Below are positions 1 to 9,188 of a stretch of 64,000 bases of DNA, in pieces. The DNA is taken from positions 1 through 64,000 of the forward strand of contig JAJDDJ010000017.1 of the NCBI GenBank assembly GCA_029260395.1, written 5' to 3'. The notes under the pieces were generated by a model. The model saw only the letters and a program-made list of their open reading frames with translations, was not told the origin of the DNA and did no database searches. The DNA is from Phycisphaerales bacterium. Its GTDB lineage: Bacteria; Planctomycetota; Phycisphaerae; Phycisphaerales; UBA1924. The stretch's first letter is position 1, and every line of letters starts with the position of its first letter. A program made the translations under genes and the position numbers.

Positions 1-273
1 CAGCCCCACCGTCCTTGACCGGCCGCCCTTGCCGCGGAGGACGCGTACGGCTCCGCCGTCGATGTCCTTGGGGTACAGCGCCAAGGCCTCGGAGACGCGG
101 AGCCCGGAGCGGTAGTGCAGTGCGACCAGCGCACGATGGCGAACACCCATCTGGGTGGTGCCGCAGGCTTCGAGCAGTCTTCGGACTTCATCAGCACTCA
201 GAATCTCGGGCGGGTAGCGGGTCGGCACGGCGGGCTCCTTCAGAGCCCCATCAGTACCTCGGGCTCGGAGCAT
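1..273 (-). CDS. Tyrosine recombinase (phage integrase family), catalytic domain, cut by window edge
   Basis: The leftward frame opens with ATG at 273, directly after an in-frame TGA, and runs off the window edge after 91 codons. It reads ILSADEVRRLLEACG, then RSGLRVSEALAL, which carries the first catalytic arginine of tyrosine recombinases, then GGAVRVLRGKGGRSRTVG, which fits the beta-hairpin with the catalytic lysine. These enzymes cut and rejoin DNA at attachment sites. The usual N-terminal SAM-like core-binding domain is absent: the protein starts almost at the catalytic domain. It is therefore either a naturally short integrase or a 5'-truncated one. The His-x-x-Arg and Tyr motifs would lie outside the window. 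The family call is secure; activity cannot be judged. Confidence 0.8.
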   Translation of the reverse strand, partial: MLRARGTDGALKEPAVPTRYPPEILSADEVRRLLEACGTTQMGVRHRALVALHYRSGLRVSEALALYPKDIDGGAVRVLRGKGGRSRTVGL

Positions 274-466
274 CCCTCAAGCGAACAGGACCGCTCTTGT
301 ACGAAAGCGGGACTGCTAGGAGTCGCGGACGATCCGATTGACCGTGAGTCTGCGGCAACCTGAGAAGCCGTTCGCGCCGTCGGACGCAGCTTCACGTCCC
401 ACGGGGCCGCACGGCGACGGCTGTGAGCCTCACCCGCGATCCTCGGACGTCCTCATCACCCATACC

Positions 467-2587
467 TTAGTTGCAGGGCCCGATGAGCCCGAGCAACGCG
501 AGGAAGTCACCAAAGCTCACCATGCCGTCCCCTCCGTTGAGTGTGCCGAAGTCGTCGGCGATGTCACCCGTACAGCCGGGCGTTCCGCCGGGGCAAGGCC
601 CGATCAAGCCGAGCAGCGCGAGGAAGTCGCCGAAGCTCACCATGCCGTCAGCGCCGAGCGTGCCGAAGTCGTCGGCGATGTCGCCGGGACACGCGGCGGG
701 CACTACAGACGAAAACATGCTCGTGATCGCCGTTGATCGGCCGCCGATACCGGAGAGTGCGCTCAAGAAGCTTGCCGCGCCCGTGGCCGGATCGATGGCG
801 ACCAACTGCCCCTCGCTGCTGTTCCGGCCGAGGCCGTAGAGCACGCCGTCTGTGCCGAATTCAAGGCCAGTGAGCGTCACGGGGCTGGCCATCTGATCGA
901 GCACGGGTCCCACCGCGGTGGCTGCCCCTGTTGCAAGGTGCACCGTGTAGAGCGTCGAAGCGTTGCCGCCAGCGTTGACGGCGAAGAGGGTTGTGCCATC
1001 GAAGGCGAGCCCGCCTGTAGGCTGGGCGATACCCATGGCACCTACGAGCGTGACCACGCCCGTACCGGTGTCGATCGTTACAAGGCTGCTGGGGCTTCCC
1101 CCTCCGCCTTCGGTCGTGAACCCGCCGTACAGCACATCCCCGATGAACTCCAAGGACGTGATCACGTTGCCGCCCATTGGAAACGTCATCGAAACCGTGC
1201 TCATCAAAGAACCATTCGTTCCGAGAACGAACAAGTCCGTGTTGGTCGAAGCGCTGGGCGCGTACAGAGCGCCGTCGTGGTACTCGATCTCGGGCAGGTT
1301 CGCGCTCACGGCCGGATGGACAAGGTCAAAGACGTTGCCCGCATCCACATCGACGCGGAAGATCTGTTCCTCGAAACCGGGCCCGCCGTCGACATCACAA
1401 AGGAACAATCCGCCAGTAAACCTGGGCAGATCGTTGAAAATGTAAGCCGCGCCGCTGCTGCCTGTTGGAGCGTTGCCCGGGTGGTTCGTCGCTCCCACGA
1501 TGGCCGTCGTGCCCGAGATCGCCAGTGAAATAGCGAAGTCGTTGAAAACGAATGGGTCCGCAGCATCCCGATCACTCTGCTTCAATTCACCAATCTGTGC
1601 ACCCGTCGTCACATCGAAGAGGTAGACCGACTGCGGTTCACTTGGAGGAAAGCCGCTCAAGTTGCCGACAATGACGAGGTCTCCGGAAATCCCCACTCGA
1701 GTTCCGAATCCAAGAGGGCTGGCCGCGTCGGGCACAAGCCTGGCGATCTGCTGCATGTTCTGGAGATCGAAGAGGAACGCCGAACCGAGGAAGTTCGAAG
1801 CAGCCCCAAACGCACCGATCACCGCAACGCCTTGACTCATGGCCACATCGAGTCCGAACCCGGAGGCGTCGGCTGGATCGTCCACTTCGGGCACAAGTTT
1901 GGCGAGTTGTTGACCTGTGACGGCATCGAACACGTACACGGCTCCAAAGCCAGCACCTGGAGCGCCGACAAGAACCAGTCCGTCCGAGAGAGCCACTCGC
2001 TCGCCGAATCTGTTCCCATTGGTGGGGTCGCTGGGCACTAACTCGATGGCACCTTGCCCATCCAAATCAAGCAGGTACGCCTTTCCAGGAGCAGCCAGCG
2101 TGAAACCCAGCCCCACTACCGCGGCTGTATTGTCGATGGCGAGTGAGCTGCCGAACTCGTCGTTCGACTGCCCCGCGGACAGCGAACGTACACCCCAATT
2201 GATCCCATCGGTCGTGAACCACGGAACCCCGCCAAGATCCGGTGTGTCACCCAGCCAACCGTCCCAGCCTGGTGTCCCCACCGCGATAAGCGGCTGGGAG
2301 ATCGCCACTGAGGCGCCGAAGCGATCGCCCGTCGTCCGGGTCGTGTTCAGGCGGAGTTGCTGAACGCCCGTCGTGGTCTCGAACATGTACACATCGCCAG
2401 AGCCCGAGCCGAACGGGGAAGCGCCCGGAGAACCGACGACCGCGAGCGTGCCGTCGATGGCGACAGAGCTACCGAAGAGCCCCGTGACATAGCCAGTCTC
2501 CGGATACACCCTGAACGACTCTTCGATCACTTGCGCGTTGGCGGCCGAGGCAAGGCTTAGTGCCAACGCAATTCGAATCTTGATCAT
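467..2587 (-). CDS. Secreted FG-GAP/propeller protein with two GC-type dockerin repeats
   Basis: A 706-residue exported protein. The start is set at ATG 2587 because it gives a clean signal peptide (MIKIRIALALSLASAANAQ) preceded by a CAGGAG ribosome site; the open frame extends 58 codons further upstream without sense. Residues about 25-390 carry repeated FG-GAP-like blades (DRFGASVAIS, NRFGERVALSD, GFGTRVGISGDLVIVG), expected to fold as a beta-propeller. A second segment (about 390-620) reads like another propeller. The C-terminus holds two copies of the GC-type dockerin (CPGDIADDFGTLGADGMVSF... and a second with a GG insertion), joined by a PCPGGTPGC linker. In this family the module is presumed to anchor or sort surface proteins. 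The ligand is unknown. The gene is alone on its strand here. Confidence 0.85.
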   Translation of the reverse strand: MIKIRIALALSLASAANAQVIEESFRVYPETGYVTGLFGSSVAIDGTLAVVGSPGASPFGSGSGDVYMFETTTGVQQLRLNTTRTTGDRFGASVAISQPLIAVGTPGWDGWLGDTPDLGGVPWFTTDGINWGVRSLSAGQSNDEFGSSLAIDNTAAVVGLGFTLAAPGKAYLLDLDGQGAIELVPSDPTNGNRFGERVALSDGLVLVGAPGAGFGAVYVFDAVTGQQLAKLVPEVDDPADASGFGLDVAMSQGVAVIGAFGAASNFLGSAFLFDLQNMQQIARLVPDAASPLGFGTRVGISGDLVIVGNLSGFPPSEPQSVYLFDVTTGAQIGELKQSDRDAADPFVFNDFAISLAISGTTAIVGATNHPGNAPTGSSGAAYIFNDLPRFTGGLFLCDVDGGPGFEEQIFRVDVDAGNVFDLVHPAVSANLPEIEYHDGALYAPSASTNTDLFVLGTNGSLMSTVSMTFPMGGNVITSLEFIGDVLYGGFTTEGGGGSPSSLVTIDTGTGVVTLVGAMGIAQPTGGLAFDGTTLFAVNAGGNASTLYTVHLATGAATAVGPVLDQMASPVTLTGLEFGTDGVLYGLGRNSSEGQLVAIDPATGAASFLSALSGIGGRSTAITSMFSSVVPAACPGDIADDFGTLGADGMVSFGDFLALLGLIGPCPGGTPGCTGDIADDFGTLNGGDGMVSFGDFLALLGLIGPCN

Positions 2588-2876
2588 CTCAGACTCCTGG
2601 TTCGTGACGGTCAGTATTGAGCCTACCAATCCGGCGCGGAACTCCCAAGTGCCAATCATGCCCATGACGCTATCGGACGTGTCGAAGTCGCGGCCCCTAA
2701 CCGCGCGATCATGCTCCGCGGCCATGCGGGCACGCTCTCCGGACGCCCGCCCATGCCTCAAGACCGGCAGGGATCGCCGGTCGGCCGGATCGATTCCATA
2801 CCGCGCCCGAATCAGGGAGACAGCGCGCCAGTCGCTCGCGGCCTCCGAGAGATGTGGGAAGCATCCGGGGGGTTAG

Positions 2877-3116
2877 ATTCCGGCGGCTGTCCGGTACTGG
2901 GCTTCAAATGTCGAGACCTCAAAGAGCAGATCGAAGCGTGCGATGCCGGGGACGCCTGCGATCGGCTCGAACAGCCATACGTTAGGAATCTCGGGCTGGG
3001 GCACACCGGGCTGCACGGGCGAGATCGCGGACGACTTCGGCAACCTCGGCGGTGACGGCATGGTGAGCTTCGGCGATTTCCTGGCTCTGCTCGGACTGAT
3101 CGGGCCGTGCCCGTGA
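2877..3116 (+). pseudogene. Orphan GC-type dockerin remnant
   Basis: After a TAG at 2874 this frame has no stop until TGA at 3114-3116 and ends in PGCTGEIADDFGNLGGDG followed by MVSFGDFLALLGLIGPCP, a perfect dockerin tail. The preceding about 45 residues look like no propeller or signal sequence and no start codon is convincing. I read it as the 3' end of a lost dockerin-tagged gene. The rest of the 2588-3255 gap shows nothing else I can support; codon-like text on the minus strand between 2650 and 2870 is unassigned. Confidence 0.6.
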
Positions 3117-3242
3117 GCAAACTGTGCCGAGATGGACATACTCACGCCTGTTACTGTAACCGAGCGATCACCCATCCTGCTGGCGCGGCAGTGTCAGAGT
3201 CTGCGGCCAAGTGCTCCAGTGCAGAATCCGCGACGGTGCGTG

Positions 3243-3248
3243 GTATGC
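3243..3248 (+). promoter_or_regulatory. Candidate -10 box for pxpBCA, leaderless start
   Basis: TATGCT lies 8 bases before the GTG at 3256, so transcription would begin at or beside the start codon and give a leaderless mRNA. No convincing -35 box is visible. Prediction only. Confidence 0.35.
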
Positions 3249-3255
3249 TCTGAAC

Positions 3256-3924
3256 GTGACGTCGATCCACTTTATTTGGGCCGGTGAGCGTGTAGCGCAC
3301 GTGATGTTGCCAGCCAACCGGGTTCTGGGTTGCTATCACGCTTTGCTCGCCGCCGACCTTGAGGGGCTCGCGGAGATCACGCCCGGGTCGAGCACCGTGC
3401 AGGTTCGGATCGCCGACAACGCGAACCCGGAAGCCATACTCGGCAGTATCCGTTCGTATCTCATGAGCGGCGACTTCGAAGCGACCGAAAGCGAGCCGCG
3501 TGTGGTTGAAGTGCCGATCTGCTCGGATGCCGAGCTGGCCCCCGATCTCGAGGCTGTCGCCGAGCAAGCCGGCCTGTCGGCCAAGTCTGCGGCGGAATTG
3601 CATCGGTCAAGTGACTACACGGTCAGAATCCTCGGATTCTCTCCGGGCTTTGCCTACCTGGACGGGCTGCCAGAGGCGTTGCGCGTGCCTCGCCTCGACA
3701 CACCACGCCCGCGCGTCCGAGCCGGAAGTGTGGGCATCGCCGGCACGCAGACCGGCATCTACCCACAAGCAACCCCTGGCGGCTGGCGATTGATCGGTGC
3801 GACACCCCTGCGGCTGTTCGATGCGACCCGAGACCCGCCGGCGGTTCTCGCCCCGGGTGATCGGGTCCAGTTTCGGTGCATCACACGCGATGAGTTTGAT
3901 GAGCACGAGGCGGGCTACGACTGA
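3256..3924 (+). CDS. pxpB: 5-oxoprolinase subunit PxpB (KipI family)
   Basis: PxpB, PxpC and PxpA together form the bacterial ATP-dependent 5-oxoprolinase that opens 5-oxoproline (pyroglutamate) to glutamate. This 222-residue protein carries the family motifs GFSPGFAYLDGLP, PRPRVRAGSVGIAG and YPQATPGGWRLIGATP in its C-terminal half. Length matches the usual 215-225 residues if translation starts at GTG 3256; an upstream start at 3211 would add 15 residues of non-family sequence. The stop overlaps the ATG of pxpC by one base, so the two are translationally coupled. It sits between dockerin genes but is itself ordinary cytoplasmic metabolism. Confidence 0.9.
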   Translation: MTSIHFIWAGERVAHVMLPANRVLGCYHALLAADLEGLAEITPGSSTVQVRIADNANPEAILGSIRSYLMSGDFEATESEPRVVEVPICSDAELAPDLEAVAEQAGLSAKSAAELHRSSDYTVRILGFSPGFAYLDGLPEALRVPRLDTPRPRVRAGSVGIAGTQTGIYPQATPGGWRLIGATPLRLFDATRDPPAVLAPGDRVQFRCITRDEFDEHEAGYD

Positions 3925-4901
3925 TGGCTGTGCTGCGTGTAATTGATCCGGGTATGTTCACGACCGTGCAGGATCTGGGCCGGCCCAGCCACTGCGCCAT
4001 CGGCGTGCCACCATCCGGAGCCGCCGACACTACCGCACTCATCGCCGGTAACCGACTGCTGGGCAACGCGGATGACACAGCCGCTTTGGAGTGCACGCTG
4101 ACGGGGCCGAGTGTTGGGTTTGATCGCGACGCATGGGTCTGTTTGACCGGTGCGACCTGCCCGCAGGCTCGCATCGTGCGGGACAACCGCGAACGACCGC
4201 TGCCGTGGTGCGAGCCGGTGCGTGTGGCTCGCAACGAAACCGTGCAGATCGGTGCGATGAGTGATGGCGCGCGTGCCTATCTCAGCAACTCGGGGGGGCT
4301 AGCCGTGCCACGCGTGCTCGGTAGCCGGTCGACGTGTGCCAGTGCCCATCTGGGGGGGCACGAGGGTCGGGCGTTGCGCCGCGGCGACGAGATCTCTCTT
4401 GGCGAGCCGGCGGGTGAACCGCGTATGGTTCCGGACGGACTCCACGCTTGGCTCCGTGCGCAGGTCGAACGCTCGAGCATCCGTGTCGTACCCTCGCTCG
4501 ACGCGGGTCGATTCCCGCTCGCGGCCACCGGCCAGTTTGCCGCCGCATCGTTCACGGTCCGCGAGCAGTCCAGCCGCATTGGACTGCGCCTGAGCGGGCC
4601 GGTCATCGCGCTGCCTGAGGACGCCACGCTCTCCGAATCGGAGCCAACGGTCACGGGCGGCATCCAAATCGCCGGTGATGGCCTGCCAATCATTCTGGGG
4701 AGTGACCGTCCAGCAACCGGCGGCTACCCGATGATGGCGTGCGTGATCGGAGCGGATCTCGGCGTGGTAGCGATGCTCCGACCGCGGGACAACGTCCGAT
4801 TCGAGTGGGTCACCATTCACAATGCTCGACGCCTGACCAGCGAACAACGCCAACGGCTGGACTCCCTGCTCCCCGTATCAAGAAACTCTGCCGGTCAATG
4901 A
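3924..4901 (+). CDS. pxpC: 5-oxoprolinase subunit PxpC (KipA / biotin-dependent carboxylase-like)
   Basis: 325 residues. Opens with VIDPGMFTTVQDLGRP and GVPPSGAADTTALIAGNRLL, the signature of the KipA/AHS2 family, and contains ESEPTVTGGIQIAGDGLPII and DRPATGGYPMMACVIGADLG further on. It is the second subunit of the 5-oxoprolinase complex with the products on either side. It starts in the pxpB stop (TGATG) and its own TGA overlaps the pxpA start (ATGA), giving a strictly coupled three-gene operon in the order B-C-A. Length is normal for the family and I see no damage. Confidence 0.92.
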   Translation: MAVLRVIDPGMFTTVQDLGRPSHCAIGVPPSGAADTTALIAGNRLLGNADDTAALECTLTGPSVGFDRDAWVCLTGATCPQARIVRDNRERPLPWCEPVRVARNETVQIGAMSDGARAYLSNSGGLAVPRVLGSRSTCASAHLGGHEGRALRRGDEISLGEPAGEPRMVPDGLHAWLRAQVERSSIRVVPSLDAGRFPLAATGQFAAASFTVREQSSRIGLRLSGPVIALPEDATLSESEPTVTGGIQIAGDGLPIILGSDRPATGGYPMMACVIGADLGVVAMLRPRDNVRFEWVTIHNARRLTSEQRQRLDSLLPVSRNSAGQ

Positions 4902-5674
4902 TGCAGCAACCCGTTCCACTTTCGATTGATCTGAACGCCGATGTCGGCGAGCACACGACGCCGCAGCACCTCGCGACTGAGCTCGGCGTCATCCGGGCCG
5001 TCACGTCTGTCAACATCGCTTGCGGCGGGCACGCGGGGGGAGCGGCCTCGATGCGCCACGCCGTCCGAATCGCGGCTGAGCACAACGTTGCGGTCGGCGC
5101 TCACCCGTCCTTCCCCGATCGTGCCAACTTTGGACGCGTCCCCCTCCGCCTCCCTCCAGAAGACCTGCGCAGATCGATCCGCGAACAGCTGGCCGCATTG
5201 CTCGTTATCGCTCAGTCGGAAGGCGTGCCGGTTCTCCATTGCAAGCCCCACGGCGCTCTCTATCACGCAGCATCGGACGATGATTCAATCGCGAAGGCCG
5301 TGCTTCAGGCATGCACGGATTTGCGTGCAGACTTCCGGCTCGTCGGCCAGGCGGGGTCGCGAGCGGTCGCGTGGTGGAGGTCCTGGGATGCGACGGTTTG
5401 GGAGGAGGGGTTTGTGGACCGTGTCTACTTGCCCGACGGCACGCTTCGAACTCGCAGCGAGCCCAACGCCCTCATCACGGATGAGCACGCAGCCGCCGAG
5501 CAGGCTCAGGCCATCGCCACGAAACAATCGGTGCGTTGCGAAGACGGAAGTGTGCGATCGCTCATGGCGGACACGCTCTGCATCCACGCCGACACGCCGA
5601 ACGCAGCCAGCATCGCAAACCGGGTCGCCCAAAGACTGCGAGCCGCGGGCGTGATCCTCTGCCCGCCGAGCTGA
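4898..5674 (+). CDS. pxpA: 5-oxoprolinase subunit PxpA (LamB/YcsF family)
   Basis: 258 residues starting MMQQPVPLSIDLNADVGE; the start at 4898 overlaps the pxpC stop by four bases. Family motifs are LNADVGE, SVNIACGGHAG, VGAHPSFPDRANFGR and HCKPHGALYH; the conserved Asp and His residues fit the metal/hydrolase site assigned to PxpA. It completes the PxpABC complex that converts 5-oxoproline plus ATP to glutamate. The frame is open upstream to 4739 but that part is out-of-frame pxpC sequence. No transporter or regulator gene accompanies the operon. Confidence 0.93.
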   Translation: MMQQPVPLSIDLNADVGEHTTPQHLATELGVIRAVTSVNIACGGHAGGAASMRHAVRIAAEHNVAVGAHPSFPDRANFGRVPLRLPPEDLRRSIREQLAALLVIAQSEGVPVLHCKPHGALYHAASDDDSIAKAVLQACTDLRADFRLVGQAGSRAVAWWRSWDATVWEEGFVDRVYLPDGTLRTRSEPNALITDEHAAAEQAQAIATKQSVRCEDGSVRSLMADTLCIHADTPNAASIANRVAQRLRAAGVILCPPS

Positions 5675-5701
5675 TCGGAACGCAGCTACTTCGCTCACTC
5701 G

Positions 5702-5898
5702 AGCAGCTTCAGCCCGCCCGGCGGCTTGATCGGACTCGGCGACTTCTCGCTCTTGCTGACGCTCACCGGTCATTGCCCGGGCGGAACTCCGGGCTGCGCG
5801 GGCGACATCGCCGACGACTTTGGCTAGCGATCGCAGACGGCCTGGTGACCTTTGGCGACTTCCTGGCGCTGCTCAGGCTCATCGGGCCGTGTCCGTGA
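5702..5898 (+). pseudogene. Decayed double GC-type dockerin remnant
   Basis: Directly downstream of pxpA one frame reads PPGGLIGLGDFSLLLTLTGH, then CPGGTPGCAGDIADDFG and an in-frame TAG near 5825. The adjoining frame continues with ADGLVTFGDFLALLRLIGPCP and a stop at 5898. Together they are two consecutive dockerin repeats broken by a small deletion/frameshift and a stop codon. No upstream body of the gene survives, since pxpA occupies that space. This is a relic rather than a functional gene. Confidence 0.65.
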
Positions 5899-6019
5899 GC
5901 AAAGGGCAATAGGCAATGAGGGGGGAATGAGGCACGCGGGCGAACGCGTGCTCAAAAAGCCTTAGGTGCGGCCGATGGCATTGGGTAGGCTGAAGGATCA
6001 AGCCCGAGAGGAGCCAGCG

Positions 6020-7426
6020 ATGAACAAGATGTACGCAACGATTGCCCTGAGCTTTACTACCGCCGCCCCCCTTGCCAGCGGGCAACTCACCGAGGACTTC
6101 AAGGTCACCGCGAACGACGCGGCCGAGCGTGACGAGTTCGGCCATCGCGTCGGGATCTCCGGCACCGTCGGGGTGATCGGAGCCCGGCTCGACGACGATG
6201 CGGGCGCCGATTCGGGCTCGGCTTATCTCTTCAATACCTTTACGGGCGCTCAGCTGTTCAAGCTCACGGCGAGCGATGCGGCCGCGGGCGATCGGTTCGG
6301 TTCGGCCGTGGCGATCAGTGGCACGAACGTGCTGGTGGGCGCGAGCGGCGACAACGACGCGGGGGGCGACTCCGGCTCGGCGTACCTGTTCGACGCGGCT
6401 ACCGGCGCGCAGCGGCACAAGCTCGTCGCCGATGACGCGGCTGCAGGCGATCTGTTCGGCTGGTCCGTGGCCATCTCGGGCGGCGTGGCGATCGTGGGTG
6501 CGCCGGAGGACGACGACGGGGGCAGCCGTGCTGGCTCGGCGTACCTGTTCGATGTTGCAACGGGCCAGCAGCTTCACAAGCTCGTGTCGGACGACCCGGC
6601 CAACGCCGATTTCTTCGGCTGGTCGGTCGCCGTCAGCGGCACGTTGGCCCTGGTCGGGGCGTACCAAGACGAAGAAGCCGGCTCTGGGTTGAACGCGGGC
6701 GCGGGCTACCTCTTCGACACCGCGACCGGGACCCAGCTGCTTAAGCTCACCGCGCCCGATGTCCCTTCGGACAGGTTGCTGGGCTACTCGGCTGCGTTGG
6801 ACGGCACGGTCGCGGTGCTGGGCGCGATCGGCGACGACGATGGCGGGTCATCGGCCGGGGCGGCGTACATCTTCGATGCGGCCACGGGCGCGTTCGTCCG
6901 CAAGCTGATCGCATCGGACGCGGCGGCGATCGACAAGCTGGGCACGAGCGTGGCCGTGAGCGGGCAGACCGTCCTGGCTGGGGCCGAGGGCGACGACGAC
7001 GCAGGTTCTTCGTCGGGCTCGGCATACCTCTTCGACGCGGCGACGGGCGACCAACTCTTCAAGCTGTTGGGATCGGACGCCGACCGCTTCTTTGCGACGG
7101 GTATCGGGGTGGCGATCGATGGGCCGATCTCACTCGTCGGCGCGAGCGGCGACGACCACTCGGGCTTTGCCGCAGGCTCGGCGTATTTCTTCAGCATCGC
7201 ATCGCCCTGCCCCGGCGATATCGCCGACGACTTCGGCACTCTTGGTGCTGACGGAATGGTTTCCTTCGGTGACTTCCTGGCGCTGCTCGGACTCATCGGG
7301 CCGTGCCCCGCGACACCCGAGTGCCCGGGCGATATCGCCGACGACTTTGGCACGCTGGGCAATGATGGCATGGTGAGCTTCGGTGACTTCCTGGCGCTGC
7401 TCGGGCTGATCGGTCCGTGCCCATAA
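6020..7426 (+). CDS. Secreted FG-GAP repeat protein with two GC-type dockerins
   Basis: 469 residues. ATG 6020 follows GAGAGGAG at good distance and begins a signal peptide (MNKMYATIALSFTTAAPLAS, then GQ). About seven repeats of roughly 50 residues follow, each with the pattern ASDAAAGDRFGSAVAISGT, a G-A-x-GDDDAGxxSGSAYLFD block and TGxQLxKL, i.e. FG-GAP blades of a beta-propeller. Aspartate-rich GDDDAG loops suggest calcium binding. The last 75 residues are two dockerin copies joined by PCPATPECPGD. An upstream in-frame start at 5966 is less likely because it would bury the signal peptide. Likely surface-anchored; ligand unknown. Confidence 0.87.
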   Translation: MNKMYATIALSFTTAAPLASGQLTEDFKVTANDAAERDEFGHRVGISGTVGVIGARLDDDAGADSGSAYLFNTFTGAQLFKLTASDAAAGDRFGSAVAISGTNVLVGASGDNDAGGDSGSAYLFDAATGAQRHKLVADDAAAGDLFGWSVAISGGVAIVGAPEDDDGGSRAGSAYLFDVATGQQLHKLVSDDPANADFFGWSVAVSGTLALVGAYQDEEAGSGLNAGAGYLFDTATGTQLLKLTAPDVPSDRLLGYSAALDGTVAVLGAIGDDDGGSSAGAAYIFDAATGAFVRKLIASDAAAIDKLGTSVAVSGQTVLAGAEGDDDAGSSSGSAYLFDAATGDQLFKLLGSDADRFFATGIGVAIDGPISLVGASGDDHSGFAAGSAYFFSIASPCPGDIADDFGTLGADGMVSFGDFLALLGLIGPCPATPECPGDIADDFGTLGNDGMVSFGDFLALLGLIGPCP

Positions 7427-7550
7427 CCGTGGCTGCGCTCCAAAACCCACTCCTTATCTACGCTCGCGGCCGTGATAACTTCATAAAGGTCTAGGCAAAC
7501 ACCGCTTACGACGGTTACACTCTGGGTTCGCACCCAGAGAGGACCCCGGC

Positions 7551-9128
7551 ATGAAGACCCTGCTCGCGATCGTTCTGCTCTGCTTGCCCGCTGTGGCCGC
7601 ACCGCCCGCGTCCGCCCAGTCCATCACCGAGGACCGCAAGATCATCGCGTCCGACGAACAACCGAACGACGCGTTCGGTTCGTCCGTGGCCATCTCCGGT
7701 GCGACCGCCATCATCGGGGCACCCCGGGATACCAGCGTGGCGACCGGCCGTGGTGCGGCGTACCTCTTGGACATCAGCACCGGCCAGGAGCTCTTCAAGA
7801 TCGAAGCCTCCGATGGCTCGACCGCCGACCGCTTCGGCGGCTCGGTCGCCATTTCCGGCACCACCGCGGTCATCGGAACGCGGGCCAGTTCGAGCACCTC
7901 GACCCAAACGGCCTACGTCTTTGACACGACCACGGGCCAGGAGCTCTTCAAGCTCACCGCGTCCGACGCCGCGCTTGGTGACCGGTTTGGCCACTCGGTG
8001 GCAATCTCCGGCATCACCGCTGTCATCGGGGCCTACCTGGACGACGACGGGGGCACGAGCTCCGGCTCCGCGTATGTCTTCGACACCGTCACCGGTCAGG
8101 AGCTATTCAAGCTCACCGCGTCCGACGACGACGCCTTCGACAACTTCGGCCGCTCCGTGGCGGTCTCCGGTACCACCGCCATCATCGGGGCGGCTGGCGA
8201 CGCCGAAGGGGGCGAAGCCTCGGGCGCTGCGTACCTATTCGACACCACCACCGGTCAGCAGTTATTCAAGCTCACCGCCACCGACGCAGAGCCGTTCGAC
8301 CAGTTCGGCGTCTGCGTAGCCATTTCCGGCACCACCGCCGTCGTGGGGGCCAACTTCAAGTATGTCGCGGGTGGATTCGCCGGGGCGGCCTATGTCTTCG
8401 ACACGACCACCGGTCAGCAGCTCTTCAAGCTGACCGCGTCCGACACCGCGGACGGTGATCGATTCGGCGAGTCCGTCGCCGTCTCCGGCAACGTCGCCGT
8501 CGTGGGCGCCTACGGCGACGACGACGGGGGCGCTTCCTCCGGCTCGGCGTACTTCTTCGACATCACCACGGGCCAGCAGCTCTACAAGCTCACCGCGTCC
8601 GACGCCGCGTTCGACGACCGGTTCGGCCAGTCCGTCGCCATCTCCGGGACCAACGCCATCGTGGGAGCCCCCTTGGAAGACGACGAGGTCACCATGAACG
8701 ACTTGTTCGCTGACCGTGGCTCGGTGTACCTGTTCGACCGCAGTACCGACTTTGTTCAGCAGCCTCAGGGCGTCGTCAGCGACGCGGGCGTCACGGTCTG
8801 GTTCGAGATTCTGCTCGAAGACAGCTCCGGCGCGAGCTACCGGTGGCGTCGCGACGGCATCGACCTCACCGAGAACAGCAACATCCGCGGCGTTTACGCT
8901 CCCAGGCTCGGGGTCTCGGCCGAGCTCACCGAAGTTGGGTACTACGACTGCGTCGTTGTGAATCAGTTCGGAACGAGCATCAGCGATCAGGCCATCTTGG
9001 CTGTCCGCCCCGACCCCGACGAATGCGAGGGCGACATCGCCGACGACTTCGGCACGCCGGGCGGTGACGGCATGGTGAGCTTCGGCGACTTCCTCCGTTT
9101 GCTTAGCCTGATCGGGCCCTGCCCGTGA
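7551..9128 (+). CDS. Secreted FG-GAP repeat and Ig-like protein with one GC-type dockerin
   Basis: 525 residues. Signal peptide MKTLLAIVLLCLPAVAAPPA, then SAQ, preceded by AGAGAGG. Residues about 25-395 hold about seven FG-GAP blades very close to those of the gene just upstream (DRFGxSVAISGTTAVIGA, SGSAYVFDTxTGQELFKLTA), so the two are probably tandem paralogues. Residues about 400-490 differ: QQPQGVVSDAGVTVWFEI and YRWRRDGIDLTENSN...VGYYDCVVVNQFG look like an immunoglobulin-like domain. A single dockerin ends the protein (DECEGDIADDFGTPGGDG then MVSFGDFLRLLSLIGPCP). Each gene has its own ribosome site and a gap of about 120 bp, so transcription may be independent. Confidence 0.87.
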   Translation: MKTLLAIVLLCLPAVAAPPASAQSITEDRKIIASDEQPNDAFGSSVAISGATAIIGAPRDTSVATGRGAAYLLDISTGQELFKIEASDGSTADRFGGSVAISGTTAVIGTRASSSTSTQTAYVFDTTTGQELFKLTASDAALGDRFGHSVAISGITAVIGAYLDDDGGTSSGSAYVFDTVTGQELFKLTASDDDAFDNFGRSVAVSGTTAIIGAAGDAEGGEASGAAYLFDTTTGQQLFKLTATDAEPFDQFGVCVAISGTTAVVGANFKYVAGGFAGAAYVFDTTTGQQLFKLTASDTADGDRFGESVAVSGNVAVVGAYGDDDGGASSGSAYFFDITTGQQLYKLTASDAAFDDRFGQSVAISGTNAIVGAPLEDDEVTMNDLFADRGSVYLFDRSTDFVQQPQGVVSDAGVTVWFEILLEDSSGASYRWRRDGIDLTENSNIRGVYAPRLGVSAELTEVGYYDCVVVNQFGTSISDQAILAVRPDPDECEGDIADDFGTPGGDGMVSFGDFLRLLSLIGPCP

Positions 9129-9188
9129 GAACAAGTTAATCAGCCTCAGTACCCGACCGACTCCGCGTCAAACCGACTGGAATAAGCG

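Noticed and set aside
2588-2870. N-terminal extension or separate gene upstream of the 706-residue dockerin protein
   Set aside because: The extension lacks a ribosome site and would bury the signal peptide; the remaining codon-like text has no recognisable family.
6784-7602. Minus-strand frame with repeated SSARKSPKLTMPS peptides
   Set aside because: It is the antisense of dockerin repeats; the same peptide pattern appears opposite every dockerin copy.
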